64,000 bases of DNA from Yinghuangia aomiensis (GCF_039542225.1 NZ_BAABHS010000023.1:1-64000), one strand, 5' to 3'; positions 26,932-35,260 are shown, counted from the stretch's first letter. Notes: generated by a model from the sequence alone, not told the origin. Translations and numbers: made by a program.

Positions 26932-27004
26932 ACCCCCGTGCGCGGGGGTCGTTGTATGCAGTGAGGCCCCGGAACGTCCCCCCGTTCGCTCCGGGGCCTC
27001 ACTG
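26932..27004 (+). terminator. Tandem terminator hairpins
   Basis: Two stem-loops follow the gene ending at 26820. The first has arms ACCCCCG/CGGGGGT (26932-26949). The second has perfect 15-base arms (26959-26973 and 26990-27004) built on GTGAGGCCCCGGA around a 16-base loop. No U-tract follows either, as is usual in high-GC actinobacteria. Confidence 0.7.
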
Positions 27005-27141
27005 CTGCCCGGCCCCGTTCCGCGGCGCGCGACCGCGCCCGGGTTGCCGGACGATGCGACGATTCGGGACCGGGCGGAACGCGGCACTCCGGTACGATCG
27101 TCCAGGTTCTCCGACGCCCGGGCCGCGCCTAGCCTGGCGCG

Positions 27142-27882
27142 GTGGAGGCCCCCCAGGACATCGCCGCTCGCCCGCCGTTCTCGCCCTCGGCCGCGCGCCG
27201 GGCCCGCCGCGGGCTGCACATGACCCTCGACCAAGTCGCTTACGGCCTTGCCGCGTTCCGCGTCGCCGCGGGCCCCGGCCGGGTCGCCGCGTGGGAGGCC
27301 GGCACCGACCGCCCCACCGAAGCCGAACTCCTCGCGCTCGCCGAAACCCTGTGGTGCTCCCCCGGCGAACTCATGGGCGCCGCCGGGGCTTTGCGCGAAC
27401 ATCGGATCGGCCGCCGGCTCACCGTCGCCGAACTCTGCGCGCGGATCGGACTTCCGCCCTCCCGCTACACGGCCATGGAACGCGCCAACGCGTGGCGCGG
27501 CGACTCCCGGTCGACGGCCGCGCTCGCCCGCGAACTCGGCCTTTCACACCGCGACTTGGTCGCCGTGGCGGGTTCCGCCGCGGAACTCGAGCAGCTGCTT
27601 GCGGAGACGGTACGCGGCCGCCCCAAGGCGCAACTGTCCGCGGTCACGGGCCTCACCGGCTTGCGCCGCGGCCGGGTCTCCGCGGCGCTGACCGGGCTGC
27701 ACCGCGAATTTGCGTACCGGGAGCACTTGGCCCTGTCCTGGACCTCCGGCGTCCCCGGCACCCGCCCGCACGCCGCGGCGACGCCCCCGCCGGCCACACC
27801 CGCGGCACTCGCCGACCGATTCTGGGCGCTGCTCGGCCACCCGGCGGCGGATCCGGGGGCGTCCGGGGCGTGGTCGCGGTAG
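27142..27882 (+). CDS. Protein with two XRE-like helix-turn-helix regions
   Basis: A 246-residue protein from the GTG at 27142. Residues 10-75 read ARRARRGLHMTLDQVAYGLAAF then VAAWEAGTDRPTEAELLALAETL, a Cro/CI-type fold. Residues 85-145 repeat the pattern with IGRRLTVAELCARIGLPPSRYTAMERANAWRG and ALARELGLSHRDLVAVAG. Two such domains in one chain suggest that it binds a tandem or bent site, possibly as a monomer. The C-terminus is Pro/Ala-rich. Target genes are not evident. It converges on the cutC-like gene 48 bases away. Confidence 0.75.
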   Translation: MEAPQDIAARPPFSPSAARRARRGLHMTLDQVAYGLAAFRVAAGPGRVAAWEAGTDRPTEAELLALAETLWCSPGELMGAAGALREHRIGRRLTVAELCARIGLPPSRYTAMERANAWRGDSRSTAALARELGLSHRDLVAVAGSAAELEQLLAETVRGRPKAQLSAVTGLTGLRRGRVSAALTGLHREFAYREHLALSWTSGVPGTRPHAAATPPPATPAALADRFWALLGHPAADPGASGAWSR

Positions 27883-27930
27883 CGGTGCCAGGGGCCGTCG
27901 CCGCGGCGGGGCAAGCGGGGCCCGGGTCCG

Positions 27931-28713
27931 TCAGCCGATCGCTTCCCGCCAGCGCGCCACCGCCGCCGGGTCGACGGGCCGATCCCAGCCGCCGCGGCGG
28001 GCCGGGCTGCCGATGTGGAAGGCGTTCAGGCCCGCGGCTTTGAGGGCGGGGAGGTGGTCGAGAAGAAGGCCGCCGCCGACGAGGATGCGGGGGCGGGGGC
28101 GGGGCGCGAGGGGGCGCGTGTGGGTGTCGGCAGTGGAGCGGTCGTCCGCAGGCGCGGTCGTCGCCTTCGCCATCGCCTTCGTCGCCGTCTCCGCCTTGGC
28201 ATCGGCAGTCAGCGCGGCCAACCCGTCCCCCACTCCCCCAGGGCCTCCCGACGTGAGAATCGTGTCGACGCCGGGCAGGGCGGTGGCCGCGGCCCAGGCG
28301 GCGGTGCGGTCGGGGATGTGGTCGAACGCCCGGTGGAACGTCCAGCGGGCATCCGGGAGGCCGCCGAAGACGGCCGCGCAGGCCTCGACGTCCGGATCCC
28401 CCGCCGCGGTGAGCCACCCGCCGACGAATTCACGCGCCCCGGAAGACCACAGCTCGGCCGCGTCGGCGCGCAGCCGGTCGAGCGGGACGCCGCGGCCGAA
28501 GCCGGGGGCGCGGCGGATCATGACGCGCACCGGGACGTCGACGGCGTCGCGGACGTCCGCCCAGACGGCGGCGGGCGGGGTCAGGCCGTCGGCGGACATG
28601 TCGGCGACCAGTTCGAGCCGGTCGGCGCCGCCGCGCACGGCGGCCCGGGCGTCGGCGGCGGACAGGACGACGACTTCGAGCAGGGACGTGCCAGGGTTTC
28701 GCATGCCCCCCAT
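27931..28713 (-). CDS. cutC: CutC-family protein (copper homeostasis family)
   Basis: A 260-residue TIM-barrel protein. The CutC pattern is clear: LEVVVLSAADARAAVRGGADRLELVADM, VPVRVMIRRAPGF, ARWTFHRAFDHIPDR, GVDTILTSGGPGG and ILVGGGLLLDHLPAL, with FHIGSPARRGG near the end. The family was linked to copper tolerance, though its biochemical role is unsettled. Between the LTSGG loop and LVGGG there is an insertion of about 40 residues rich in Ala, Thr and Lys (KAETATKAMAKATTAP), not usual in the family. It follows a hydrolase gene by 13 bases on the same strand. Confidence 0.85.
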   Translation of the reverse strand: MGGMRNPGTSLLEVVVLSAADARAAVRGGADRLELVADMSADGLTPPAAVWADVRDAVDVPVRVMIRRAPGFGRGVPLDRLRADAAELWSSGAREFVGGWLTAAGDPDVEACAAVFGGLPDARWTFHRAFDHIPDRTAAWAAATALPGVDTILTSGGPGGVGDGLAALTADAKAETATKAMAKATTAPADDRSTADTHTRPLAPRPRPRILVGGGLLLDHLPALKAAGLNAFHIGSPARRGGWDRPVDPAAVARWREAIG

Positions 28714-28726
28714 ATTGGTCTAGACC

Positions 28727-29587
28727 TCAACGTGTGGCCAAGTGGCGGAGGAGTTCCGTATTGAGCCGTTCCGCGGCGTTCTCCGGCACCCAGTGATCGA
28801 CGCCGGTCAACTCGACGAACCGGTACGGGCCCCGCATGTGCGCGGCGGTCAGTTCCGCGGCGGTGCGGCCGAGCGCGCCGTCGGCGCTGCCCCAGACATA
28901 GAGAGCGGGCACGGTGATCGGCCCGGCGTCGTGCAGCGACTTGGGCGTGATCGCGCGGTACCAGTTGAGGGCGGCGGTCAGCGCGCCGGGCTCGCGCAGC
29001 ACGGCGAGGTATTCGGCGACGGCGTCGTCGGGGAGGCCGCCGTACGCGGCGCGCAGGTAGGCGGCGTCGTCGGCGAGCAGGCGCTCCTCGGCGACGCCGC
29101 GGGAGCGGAACATGTCCATGTACGCGGACTGCTTGCGCTGGCCGGAGCCGCTGTCCCGGGCCGCGGCGGACATCGCGTCGGGGTGCGGGGTCGAGACGAC
29201 GGTCACGGTGCGCAGCCGTTCCGGGTGCAGTCCGGCGACCTGCCAGGCGATGGCGCCGCCCCAGTCGTGCCCGACGAGGTCGAACGTCGCGGCACCCAGC
29301 GCGTCCGCGACCGCCAGCACGTCGCCGACCAGCGCATCGCGGTCGTACGCCGCTTCGTCCGCGGGCCGCGCGCCCGGCGAGTATCCGCGCTGGTCGAACG
29401 CGATGGCCCGACAGCCCGCCGCCGCCAGCACGGGCAGCTGCAAAACCCACTCGGCCGACGTCTCCGGAAACCCGTGCAGCAGCAGAACCGGCCGCCCGTC
29501 CTCGGGCCCGGCCACCCGGGCCCGGAAGACCATCCCCCCGGCCTCGACCTCGACGATCCCGATCCCGTCCATCGCGCCCTCCCGCAC
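28727..29587 (-). CDS. Alpha/beta hydrolase, epoxide-hydrolase-like
   Basis: A 286-residue hydrolase. The oxyanion-hole motif is LLLHGFPETSAEW, AFDQRGYSPGARP follows, and the nucleophile Asp sits in LVGHDWGGAIAW; an Asp nucleophile with HGFPE points to the epoxide hydrolase/haloalkane dehalogenase branch. The catalytic His is in GVDHWVPENAAERL. The lid region carries a Tyr-rich stretch. Substrate is unknown. The start at 29585-29587 (or the Met five residues later) precedes the cutC-like gene by 13 bases on the same strand, so they are probably co-transcribed. Confidence 0.9.
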   Translation of the reverse strand: MREGAMDGIGIVEVEAGGMVFRARVAGPEDGRPVLLLHGFPETSAEWVLQLPVLAAAGCRAIAFDQRGYSPGARPADEAAYDRDALVGDVLAVADALGAATFDLVGHDWGGAIAWQVAGLHPERLRTVTVVSTPHPDAMSAAARDSGSGQRKQSAYMDMFRSRGVAEERLLADDAAYLRAAYGGLPDDAVAEYLAVLREPGALTAALNWYRAITPKSLHDAGPITVPALYVWGSADGALGRTAAELTAAHMRGPYRFVELTGVDHWVPENAAERLNTELLRHLATR

Positions 29588-29937
29588 GTCACCGCCCGCT
29601 CGACGCCGAACCCCGTCACGCTCCGGCCCTCGGCGGCCTCAGGCTAGGGCGGTCTGCTGGATCTTCACACCCCTCGCGGTGCTGCAGGCCCTGCGACTAC
29701 GAGAATGCACGAGCTGCGGTCCGGCGCCTTGCGATGCACGGCACCGGACGACGTGAGGGGCGCGAATATCCACCAGGCACGCCCGTGCAGGCCGGCGCTC
29801 ACCCGCGCGCTTGGCCCTGCCTGCCTTCTCGCTCCCCCACCACCCATCAGGCCCCTCCCCCGTATCCCCTCCCCTCCTCCACTCGTTGTGCCGCGCGCTG
29901 TGCGGGGTTCCTGGAACGAGTGGAAGGCGGAGTGGCG
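29588..29937. other. Gene-free divergent spacer with a pyrimidine-rich tract
   Basis: No gene is supported. The bases 29812-29884 are more than four fifths C or T on the plus strand, with runs such as CCCCTCCCCC and CCCCTCCTCC, just before the DsbA-like gene. Confidence 0.5.
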
Positions 29938-30693
29938 ATGGGGATCATCCTGAGCGCCGGGGAAGGGCCCGCGTCGCGGGCCTATCGGCGGCGGGTGTGG
30001 GTCGTGGCGGTGGTGGGCCTGGCGGCGGTGCTGATGGGCGTGTTGGCGCAGTTCTCGCAGGCGTCGGCGCCTTCCGGCTTGCCGTCGGAGCCCGCGGTCG
30101 TGGGGGCCGCGCACGACGGGGTCGTGCGGAAGGCCGCGCTGACGCTGCCGGCGACGGCGTCGCGGGATGCCGCCGACCCGATGGCGCTGGGGCGCGTCGA
30201 CGCGCCGGTGCTGATGGTCGAGTACGCGGACTTCAACTGCGGCTACTGCATCCGCTTCGCCCGCGAAACCGAGGCCGACCTGCTGCGCAAGTACGTGGAC
30301 ACCGGCGTCGTCCGCTTCGAGTTCCGCAACTTCGCCATCCGCGGCGACAGTTCGATCGCGCTCGCGCGCGCCGCCTGGGCCGCCGGACAGCAGGGCCGGT
30401 TCTGGCCGTTCCACGACGAGGTGTACCAGCGCGGCACCACCGACCCGACGGCCGCCGCGCGCGCCGCGGGCGTGCCCGACCTCGCCCGCTTCGCCGCGGA
30501 CATGAACGGCGCCGCGGCGTCCGCCGCCGTGGACCGGGACGCCGCCGACGCGCGGAACGCGGGCGCGGAGATGACACCGACGTTCGTGATCAACGGCAAG
30601 CAGCTCGTCGGCGCACTGCCGAAGGAGCAGTTCTACGACGAGATCGACAGCGCTGCGCGCCTGGCCCGCAGCGGCGCCCGGCTGCCGTACTGA
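29938..30693 (+). CDS. Membrane-anchored DsbA-like thioredoxin-fold protein
   Basis: A 251-residue protein. Residues 19-38 form one membrane helix (VWVVAVVGLAAVLMGVL), so the rest faces outward. The thioredoxin fold starts at VLMVEYADFNCGYC, with active-site Cys101 and Cys104 in a CGYC motif. The cis-Pro loop is MTPTFVINGKQLVG, and the helical insertion lies between. It is a thiol oxidase or disulfide isomerase for secreted proteins, as for DsbA/MtDsbA-like enzymes. The ATG at 29938 is preceded by GGAAGGCGG. It converges on a small membrane protein gene. Confidence 0.92.
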   Translation: MGIILSAGEGPASRAYRRRVWVVAVVGLAAVLMGVLAQFSQASAPSGLPSEPAVVGAAHDGVVRKAALTLPATASRDAADPMALGRVDAPVLMVEYADFNCGYCIRFARETEADLLRKYVDTGVVRFEFRNFAIRGDSSIALARAAWAAGQQGRFWPFHDEVYQRGTTDPTAAARAAGVPDLARFAADMNGAAASAAVDRDAADARNAGAEMTPTFVINGKQLVGALPKEQFYDEIDSAARLARSGARLPY

Positions 30694-30711
30694 GCCGCGG
30701 GTCGGGCTCAG
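30690..30711. terminator. Short stem-loop spanning two convergent stop codons
   Basis: Arms CTGAGCC and GGCTCAG (30690-30696, 30705-30711) include the TGA stops of both the DsbA-like gene and the opposing membrane protein gene. Seven paired bases may give weak bidirectional termination. Confidence 0.4.
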
Positions 30712-31163
30712 CGGCGGCGGCCCAGGTGGCGGGCCACCGGCGGGACCACGACCGCAGCGACCGCGACGTGGGCCAGGGCCAACACCACACGCGTCTCCGC
30801 GGCCGCGTAGGCGGGCAGGAAAGGGAGGACGAGCGAGACCACGGCAACTGCCCACGCGGCGACGGCGTACGTCCGACCCGGGCGGTTCGCCCACCGGGCC
30901 ACGGCAAGCGCGAAGAGGAACCCCACGGCGGCGAACATCGCGGTGAAACCGACGAAGCCGCCGACGGGGATCGCCTCCGCCTCCGCCTTCGACGTGCCCA
31001 TGTCCAGCGAAACCCCGGCCGCCCGCACGATCGCCTCGTACACCCCGGCAACCGCGATTCCGGCGAGCGACGCGGCGCCCGCGACCTGCCACGCCGGTCG
31101 GGACGCCGCGCCGAAGCGTGCCGAAGTACCGTTCATCGTCTGGCTGTTGGTCGTGACTGCCAT
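30708..31163 (-). CDS. Small four-helix membrane protein (DUF6069-like)
   Basis: A 151-residue protein. Four hydrophobic segments are visible: VAGAASLAGIAVAGVYEAIV, VGGFVGFTAMFAAVGFLFAL, YAVAAWAVAVVSLVLPFLPA and VVLALAHVAVAAVVVPPVA. The pattern, with the short polar loop SLDMGTSKAEAEAIP after helix 1, matches DUF6069-like proteins of actinobacteria, whose role is unknown. The ATG at 31161-31163 follows GAGGA. No partner gene is obvious. Confidence 0.75.
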   Translation of the reverse strand: MAVTTNSQTMNGTSARFGAASRPAWQVAGAASLAGIAVAGVYEAIVRAAGVSLDMGTSKAEAEAIPVGGFVGFTAMFAAVGFLFALAVARWANRPGRTYAVAAWAVAVVSLVLPFLPAYAAAETRVVLALAHVAVAAVVVPPVARHLGRRR

Positions 31164-31356
31164 GTCATCCTCCGCGTGTTCAGGCCGTGTCGGTGCTGTC
31201 GCAGGTTCAGACGGTCGCCGCAGAAGAGACTCATCGCTCCGCGGCGGGAAATTTCGGGGGCCGAAGCGCCGTGTGCCTCGGAGGCGCGGACGATGTGGGC
31301 CTCGGCATGGGGGGGACCGCATGCCTGTTCCCGAGCCTCGGACGGAATCGGCGCGG

Positions 31357-31809
31357 CTAACGCAGCGTCCCGGGGTTCACCGGCAGCACCGGCGGGCACG
31401 GCGTGGCCCGCACGGTGAAGCGTTCGGGCGGCCGCGGCGTGGCCGGTATGTCGTAGGCGAAGCAGCGGAAGACGGTGGAGTGGCCGAAAGTCGTCGTACG
31501 GCGTTCCTCGGCTTTGACGATGCCGGTGATGCCGTCCGGGGCGCGGTTCAGGGTGAGGACGCGGATCTTCTCCTCCCAGAAGTCGACGCGCAGGGTGTCG
31601 CCCAGCGGTGAGGCCCCGGCGTCGATTTGGCCGGCGACGACGGTCGCCCAATGGCGGGCGTGTTCGAGGGCGAGCTGCTCGGTGCGTTTCAGATCGCGCC
31701 GTTGTTCGAACTTGAGCGTCACGACGACTCCGCCGACGACCAGTCCGACAACCAGTACGCCGACGACGAGCAGCGAGAGGCAGCTGAACCGCGGTGTCCC
31801 CCTGGCCAT
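31357..31809 (-). CDS. Hypothetical protein with N-terminal membrane anchor
   Basis: A 150-residue protein with one N-terminal membrane helix (LSLLVVGVLVVGLVVGGVVVTL, about 11-32) and an exported beta-rich domain. The helix after the anchor reads LALEHARHWATVVAG; later strands are VDFWEEKIRVLTLN and TTFGHSTVFRCFAYDI. Two Cys in the last 40 residues could form a disulfide. I do not recognise the family. It follows the next gene upstream by 16 bases on the same strand, so both may be one transcript. Confidence 0.65.
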   Translation of the reverse strand: MARGTPRFSCLSLLVVGVLVVGLVVGGVVVTLKFEQRRDLKRTEQLALEHARHWATVVAGQIDAGASPLGDTLRVDFWEEKIRVLTLNRAPDGITGIVKAEERRTTTFGHSTVFRCFAYDIPATPRPPERFTVRATPCPPVLPVNPGTLR

Positions 31810-31825
31810 GCGCAGCCCGCCCGGG

Positions 31826-32278
31826 TCACTCGGCGCTTATGGCGCGGCGCAGGGCGGCGTCGTGCTCGTCCGCCACCGGGTCGGCGGGGTCGGCGATGTA
31901 GACGGCGACGGCGTAGGCGTCGTCGTCGGCGGCCAACCGTTCGCGGACGGTGCGCCACGCGGCGACGTTGGGGTGCGGGACGTCGGTGCAGGCCAGGGCG
32001 GGGGTCATCGCGGCGATGGCCTCGTCGAGGAGTTCGGGGCCGATCTCGTAGGCGGCGGTGCCGCCGGGGTGGCCGCAGAGCACGGCGAGGACGACGGCCG
32101 GGAGCGGGCCGGTGCCGGCGTTGGTGTGCGGGAACGCGGTGCCGGCCGGGCCGCCGCCGCGGGTCGCGACGCCGAGCGCCCACTGCGCGGGCGGCCGCCA
32201 GCCGGGGATGCGGGCGGCGAAGCGTTCGCGGGCGGCGGCGAGTTCCTCGAGGGTGCCCCATTGTTCGTCGGTGGCCAT
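31826..32278 (-). CDS. Hypothetical cytoplasmic protein
   Basis: A 150-residue soluble protein with no membrane segment. It begins MATDEQWGTLEELAAARERFAARIPGW and ends DEHDAALRRAISAE. The middle contains GPLPAVVLAVLCGHPGGTAAYEIG and ALACTDVPHPN. I do not recognise a family. Codon use and composition fit a real gene, and it is followed 16 bases on by the membrane-anchored protein, suggesting linked function. Confidence 0.6.
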   Translation of the reverse strand: MATDEQWGTLEELAAARERFAARIPGWRPPAQWALGVATRGGGPAGTAFPHTNAGTGPLPAVVLAVLCGHPGGTAAYEIGPELLDEAIAAMTPALACTDVPHPNVAAWRTVRERLAADDDAYAVAVYIADPADPVADEHDAALRRAISAE

Positions 32279-32426
32279 GCGCGCGCTCCCTTGTGATCAG
32301 GTCGACGACGAGTCCCGACCGTACCGTGCGGGAAATCCGTGTGCCGGGGTGGCGGCCGCGCGGCTACCGTGGCGGAGCGCCGCGGTGTCCGCGCGGCCGG
32401 ATGAATCCCGAAGGGAGGCAAGGCCC

Positions 32427-32489
32427 GTGCGTCACGCAGGTGCGGAAGCACGTAGTGCGGCGGATCGTCCCGCGGCAGCCGAGCCGTAG
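32427..32489 (+). CDS. Possible 20-residue leader peptide
   Basis: A GTG at 32427 preceded by GGGAGG opens a 20-codon frame (VRHAGAEARSAADRPAAAEP) that ends 45 bases before the SDR start. The strong ribosome binding site is the main reason to list it. It could be a translated leader of the SDR gene or chance. Confidence 0.25.
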   Translation: MRHAGAEARSAADRPAAAEP

Positions 32490-32534
32490 GTCCCGACCGT
32501 CCCAGCATCGACCCGTATCCAGGGGAGCGCCGCA

Positions 32535-33980
32535 ATGTCCGAGCTCACGACGGCACCCTTGGAGGTGCCGCATGCTGTGAATTCCATGTCCTCCGACTCT
32601 TCCGACTCGTCCGGCGGCGGGGCTCCGGCCCACCCCGATCCGGCGGCGTTGGATTCCTCCCTCGCGTTTCTGGCCGCGCTCGACGGCCTGGCGCCGGACG
32701 ACCCGGCGCGCATCCGCATCGAGCAGGCGCTCGCCGCGTTCGGCAAGTCCGGCCGCAAGCGCCGCCGCGACGCGCAGCGGAAGGCCCGGGCCGAGGCCCG
32801 CGCCGGAATCCTCGCGCGGACCGCGACCGGCGCCCGCGACCGGGTCGACGATCTGCCGCTCCACGACGACACCTTCCCGGCCGGACCGATCGGCACCGTG
32901 CCAGGACTGCGCTGCTATGTGTGCAAGGCGGCGTATGCCGAGGTCGACGGGTTCTACCACGCGATGTGCCCGGGCTGCGCCCGCGAGAACCGGGCGCGCC
33001 GGCAGGCCCGGACCGACCTGACCGGCCGCCGGGCCCTGGTCACCGGCGGCCGGGTCAAGATCGGTTTCGAGCTCGTCCTCAAGCTGCTGCGCGACGGCGC
33101 CGAGGTCGTGGTGACGTCGCGTTTCCCGCACGACACGCGCTGCCGCTTCGCCGCGGTGCCGGACTACCCGGTGTGGCGGGACCGGCTGTCGATCGCCGCA
33201 CTGGACCTGCGCGATCCCGGGCGGCTGCTCGCATGGTGTGACGAACTCGTCGACGAGGGACGTCCGTTGGACATCCTGGTGAACAACGCGGCACAGACGG
33301 TGCGGCGGGCGCCGGAGGCGTACGCTCCCCTGCTCGCCGCCGAGCGGGCCGCTCTCGGCGCGGCGGCGTTCGAGCCGGTCACCGCGCTGCCCGGCGGGGC
33401 CGCGACGGCGTCGCCCGCGGGGGCGTCGCTCGTCGGCGTGCCGCTCGCGCTGCCGCTCGACCCGAGCGGACTGGTGCCCGACACGGCGCCGGTCAATTCG
33501 TGGACGCGGCGCGTGCACGAGGTGGACCCGGTGGAGCTGCTGGAGGTCCAACTGGTCAACGTCACGGCGCCGTTCCTGCTGGTGAGTCGGCTGCTGCCAC
33601 TCATGCTGCGGTCGCCGCGGCCGCGCCGGTACATCGTCAACGTGTCCGCGGTGGAGGGCCAGTTCGGCCGCCGCTACAAGGCGCCGGGGCATCCGCACAC
33701 CAATATGGCCAAGGCCGCGCTGAACATGCTGACGCGCACGAGCGCGGCGGACCTGGCCCGGCAGGGCGTCTACATGACGAGTGTGGACACCGGCTGGATC
33801 ACCGACGAGAAACCGTTCGCGGACCGCGAGCGGGTGTTCCGGGCGGGCTTCCGGACACCGCTGGACATCGTCGACGGCGCGGCCCGGATCTACGACCCGG
33901 TGGTGCGCGGCGAGCAGGACGCGGGGGCGGAGCCGCTGTCCGGGTGCTTCCTCAAGGACTACGCGGTGGCGCCGTGGTGA
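32535..33980 (+). CDS. SDR-family protein with zinc-ribbon-like N-terminal extension
   Basis: A 481-residue protein. Residues 1-110 are charged and Ala-rich with a basic stretch (RKRRRDAQRKARAEARA). Residues 127-148 contain CYVC and CPGC, four cysteines as in a zinc ribbon. The Rossmann domain starts at RRALVTGGRVKIGFELVLKL, with LDILVNNAAQTVRR as the NNAG-like motif and NVSAVEGQFG carrying the catalytic Ser. The expected Tyr of YxxxK is Thr in TNMAKAAL, although the Lys is kept, so ordinary SDR chemistry is doubtful. The ATG at 32535 follows AGGGGAG. It may bind NAD(P) for a regulatory or non-redox purpose; that is inference. Confidence 0.85.
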   Translation: MSELTTAPLEVPHAVNSMSSDSSDSSGGGAPAHPDPAALDSSLAFLAALDGLAPDDPARIRIEQALAAFGKSGRKRRRDAQRKARAEARAGILARTATGARDRVDDLPLHDDTFPAGPIGTVPGLRCYVCKAAYAEVDGFYHAMCPGCARENRARRQARTDLTGRRALVTGGRVKIGFELVLKLLRDGAEVVVTSRFPHDTRCRFAAVPDYPVWRDRLSIAALDLRDPGRLLAWCDELVDEGRPLDILVNNAAQTVRRAPEAYAPLLAAERAALGAAAFEPVTALPGGAATASPAGASLVGVPLALPLDPSGLVPDTAPVNSWTRRVHEVDPVELLEVQLVNVTAPFLLVSRLLPLMLRSPRPRRYIVNVSAVEGQFGRRYKAPGHPHTNMAKAALNMLTRTSAADLARQGVYMTSVDTGWITDEKPFADRERVFRAGFRTPLDIVDGAARIYDPVVRGEQDAGAEPLSGCFLKDYAVAPW

Positions 33981-34085
33981 CCGGCGCGGCCGTCGGATAG
34001 CCACCGGTGGCGCGCCGGGCGTCGCCCTTTTCGGGGAACGTCCGGCGCACCCGCGCGTCCGCCGCCGCGGCGGCCGGGGCGCGCA

Positions 34086-34691
34086 TTACTCGGCTTCGGC
34101 GAGGATCAGGTACAGCCGCTTGCGCGTGTCGGCCATGACCTCCAGCGCCTTGGTGCGCTGGTCTTCGTTGCCGGTGGCCATGACCTGCCGGAGCGCGTCG
34201 TTGACCTGGAAGACGGCGCTGCGCAGCTCGTGGAAGGCGGCGTGGTCGAAGCCTTCGCTGACCTCGTCCCACGGGGTGGTGCCTTCGGGCTGGCGGCCGG
34301 CCTCTTCGCGGCCGGTGTCGGTCAGCGAGAAGAGCTTCTTGCCGCCGGACTCCTCGCCCGCGATGACGCCCTCGTCCTCGAGGAGCTGGAGCGTCGGGTA
34401 GACGGAGCCGGGGCTGGGCTTCCACACGCCCTGCGTGCGCTCGCCGATCTCGCGGATCATCTCGTAGCCGTGCATGGGCCGCTCGGCCAGCAGGGCCAGG
34501 ATCGAGGCGCGGACGTCGCCGCGCCGGGCGCGGCCGCGGCCGCGTCCCCGGCCGCCGTGCGGACGGCCGAAGGGTCCGCCGCGGCCGAAGTCCGGGCCGC
34601 CGAAGCCGCGCGGGTCCGGGCCCCAGGGGCCGAAGGCGGGACGGCGGGACTCTCGTTCGCCCCGTCCGGGGCGGTGCTTGTTGCCGTACAT
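34086..34691 (-). CDS. PadR-family transcriptional regulator
   Basis: A 201-residue regulator. Residues 1-57 are a Gly/Arg-rich disordered tail (GRGGPFGRPHGGRGRGRGRARRG), unusual in length and able to bind nucleic acid non-specifically. The PadR winged helix follows: VRASILALLAERPMHGYEMIREI, PSPGSVYPTLQLLEDEGVI and GGKKLFSLTDTGREEA. The C-terminal helix gives dimerisation. It usually represses an exporter or its own gene; no exporter is adjacent. The palindrome CGATATATCG in its promoter suggests autoregulation. Confidence 0.9.
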   Translation of the reverse strand: MYGNKHRPGRGERESRRPAFGPWGPDPRGFGGPDFGRGGPFGRPHGGRGRGRGRARRGDVRASILALLAERPMHGYEMIREIGERTQGVWKPSPGSVYPTLQLLEDEGVIAGEESGGKKLFSLTDTGREEAGRQPEGTTPWDEVSEGFDHAAFHELRSAVFQVNDALRQVMATGNEDQRTKALEVMADTRKRLYLILAEAE

Positions 34692-34765
34692 GGTGTTTCT
34701 CCTTCAGTGGATGTGGTGGCGTCGGCCTTTGCCGGCGCTATCGCGATCCCTTCGCGATGGCTCAA

Positions 34766-34794
34766 CGATATATCGGAAACCGCTCGCGATGCAA
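34766..34794 (-). promoter_or_regulatory. padR-type promoter overlapping a palindromic operator
   Basis: On the minus strand TTGCAT (34789-34794) and TATATC (34767-34772) are 16 bases apart. The -10 lies within the perfect palindrome CGATATATCG (34766-34775). Three copies of TCGCGAT also surround it (near 34741, 34753 and 34784). Autorepression by the PadR protein is likely. Confidence 0.55.
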
Positions 34795-35029
34795 CAACGA
34801 GAATCGGCCACCTTGTCAAGACCCCCGCACGCGGACCCGCAAAGCGCGTGAACTCGGCCGCGCCGCACGGGCGTTGACCGCCGGAACCCGGGTACATAAC
34901 GGGCAAGTACGGCGCATTGCCGGATACGCCATAGGATCGACCGGTCGCGGCGGGTAATCGTCGTCCGGTCAACCGGTGACCGCCCGCGACGGCGACCGAA
35001 ACGCCGCGGAGTCGCGAGGGAGAAACGCT

Positions 35030-35260
35030 GTGTGGTGGGCCTGGCTGGGAATCGGCGTCGCGGCTTATGCAGGGCTGCTCGGTGCGGTGATCGCGGTCCT
35101 GCGCGCGGCCAAGTCCCGGCACGCCGCCGAACGCGCACACGACGCGGCGCACCAGGAGGAACAAGCACGGCGGACCGGGCGAGCGGACGAGGCGGACCCC
35201 GCCCCGCACCCCGAATACGTGGCGCTCCCCACTCCTGACGGATCGTCAGATAGCTGCTAA
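35030..35260 (+). CDS. Small single-pass membrane protein
   Basis: A 76-residue protein. The GTG at 35030 is preferred over one at 34976 because GGGAG stands seven bases before it and it places the membrane helix (WLGIGVAAYAGLLGAVIAVL) at the very N-terminus. After the helix comes a charged tail (KSRHAAERAHDAAHQEEQARR), probably cytoplasmic and helical. No family is recognised. It ends 10 bases before an F420 oxidoreductase gene, but that gene has its own promoter overlapping this one's 3' end. Confidence 0.55.
   Translation: MWWAWLGIGVAAYAGLLGAVIAVLRAAKSRHAAERAHDAAHQEEQARRTGRADEADPAPHPEYVALPTPDGSSDSC

Noticed and set aside
26817..27002. 61-residue minus-strand frame
   Set aside because: Lies across the terminator hairpins, low complexity, no ribosome binding site.
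24633..28043. 1136-residue plus-strand frame
   Set aside because: Out-of-phase shadow of LacI, the DUF1444-like and XRE genes.
34874..34902. Promoter TTGACC-N17-TAACGG for the small membrane protein
   Set aside because: The -10 is poor and 128 bases from the start; not strong enough to list.
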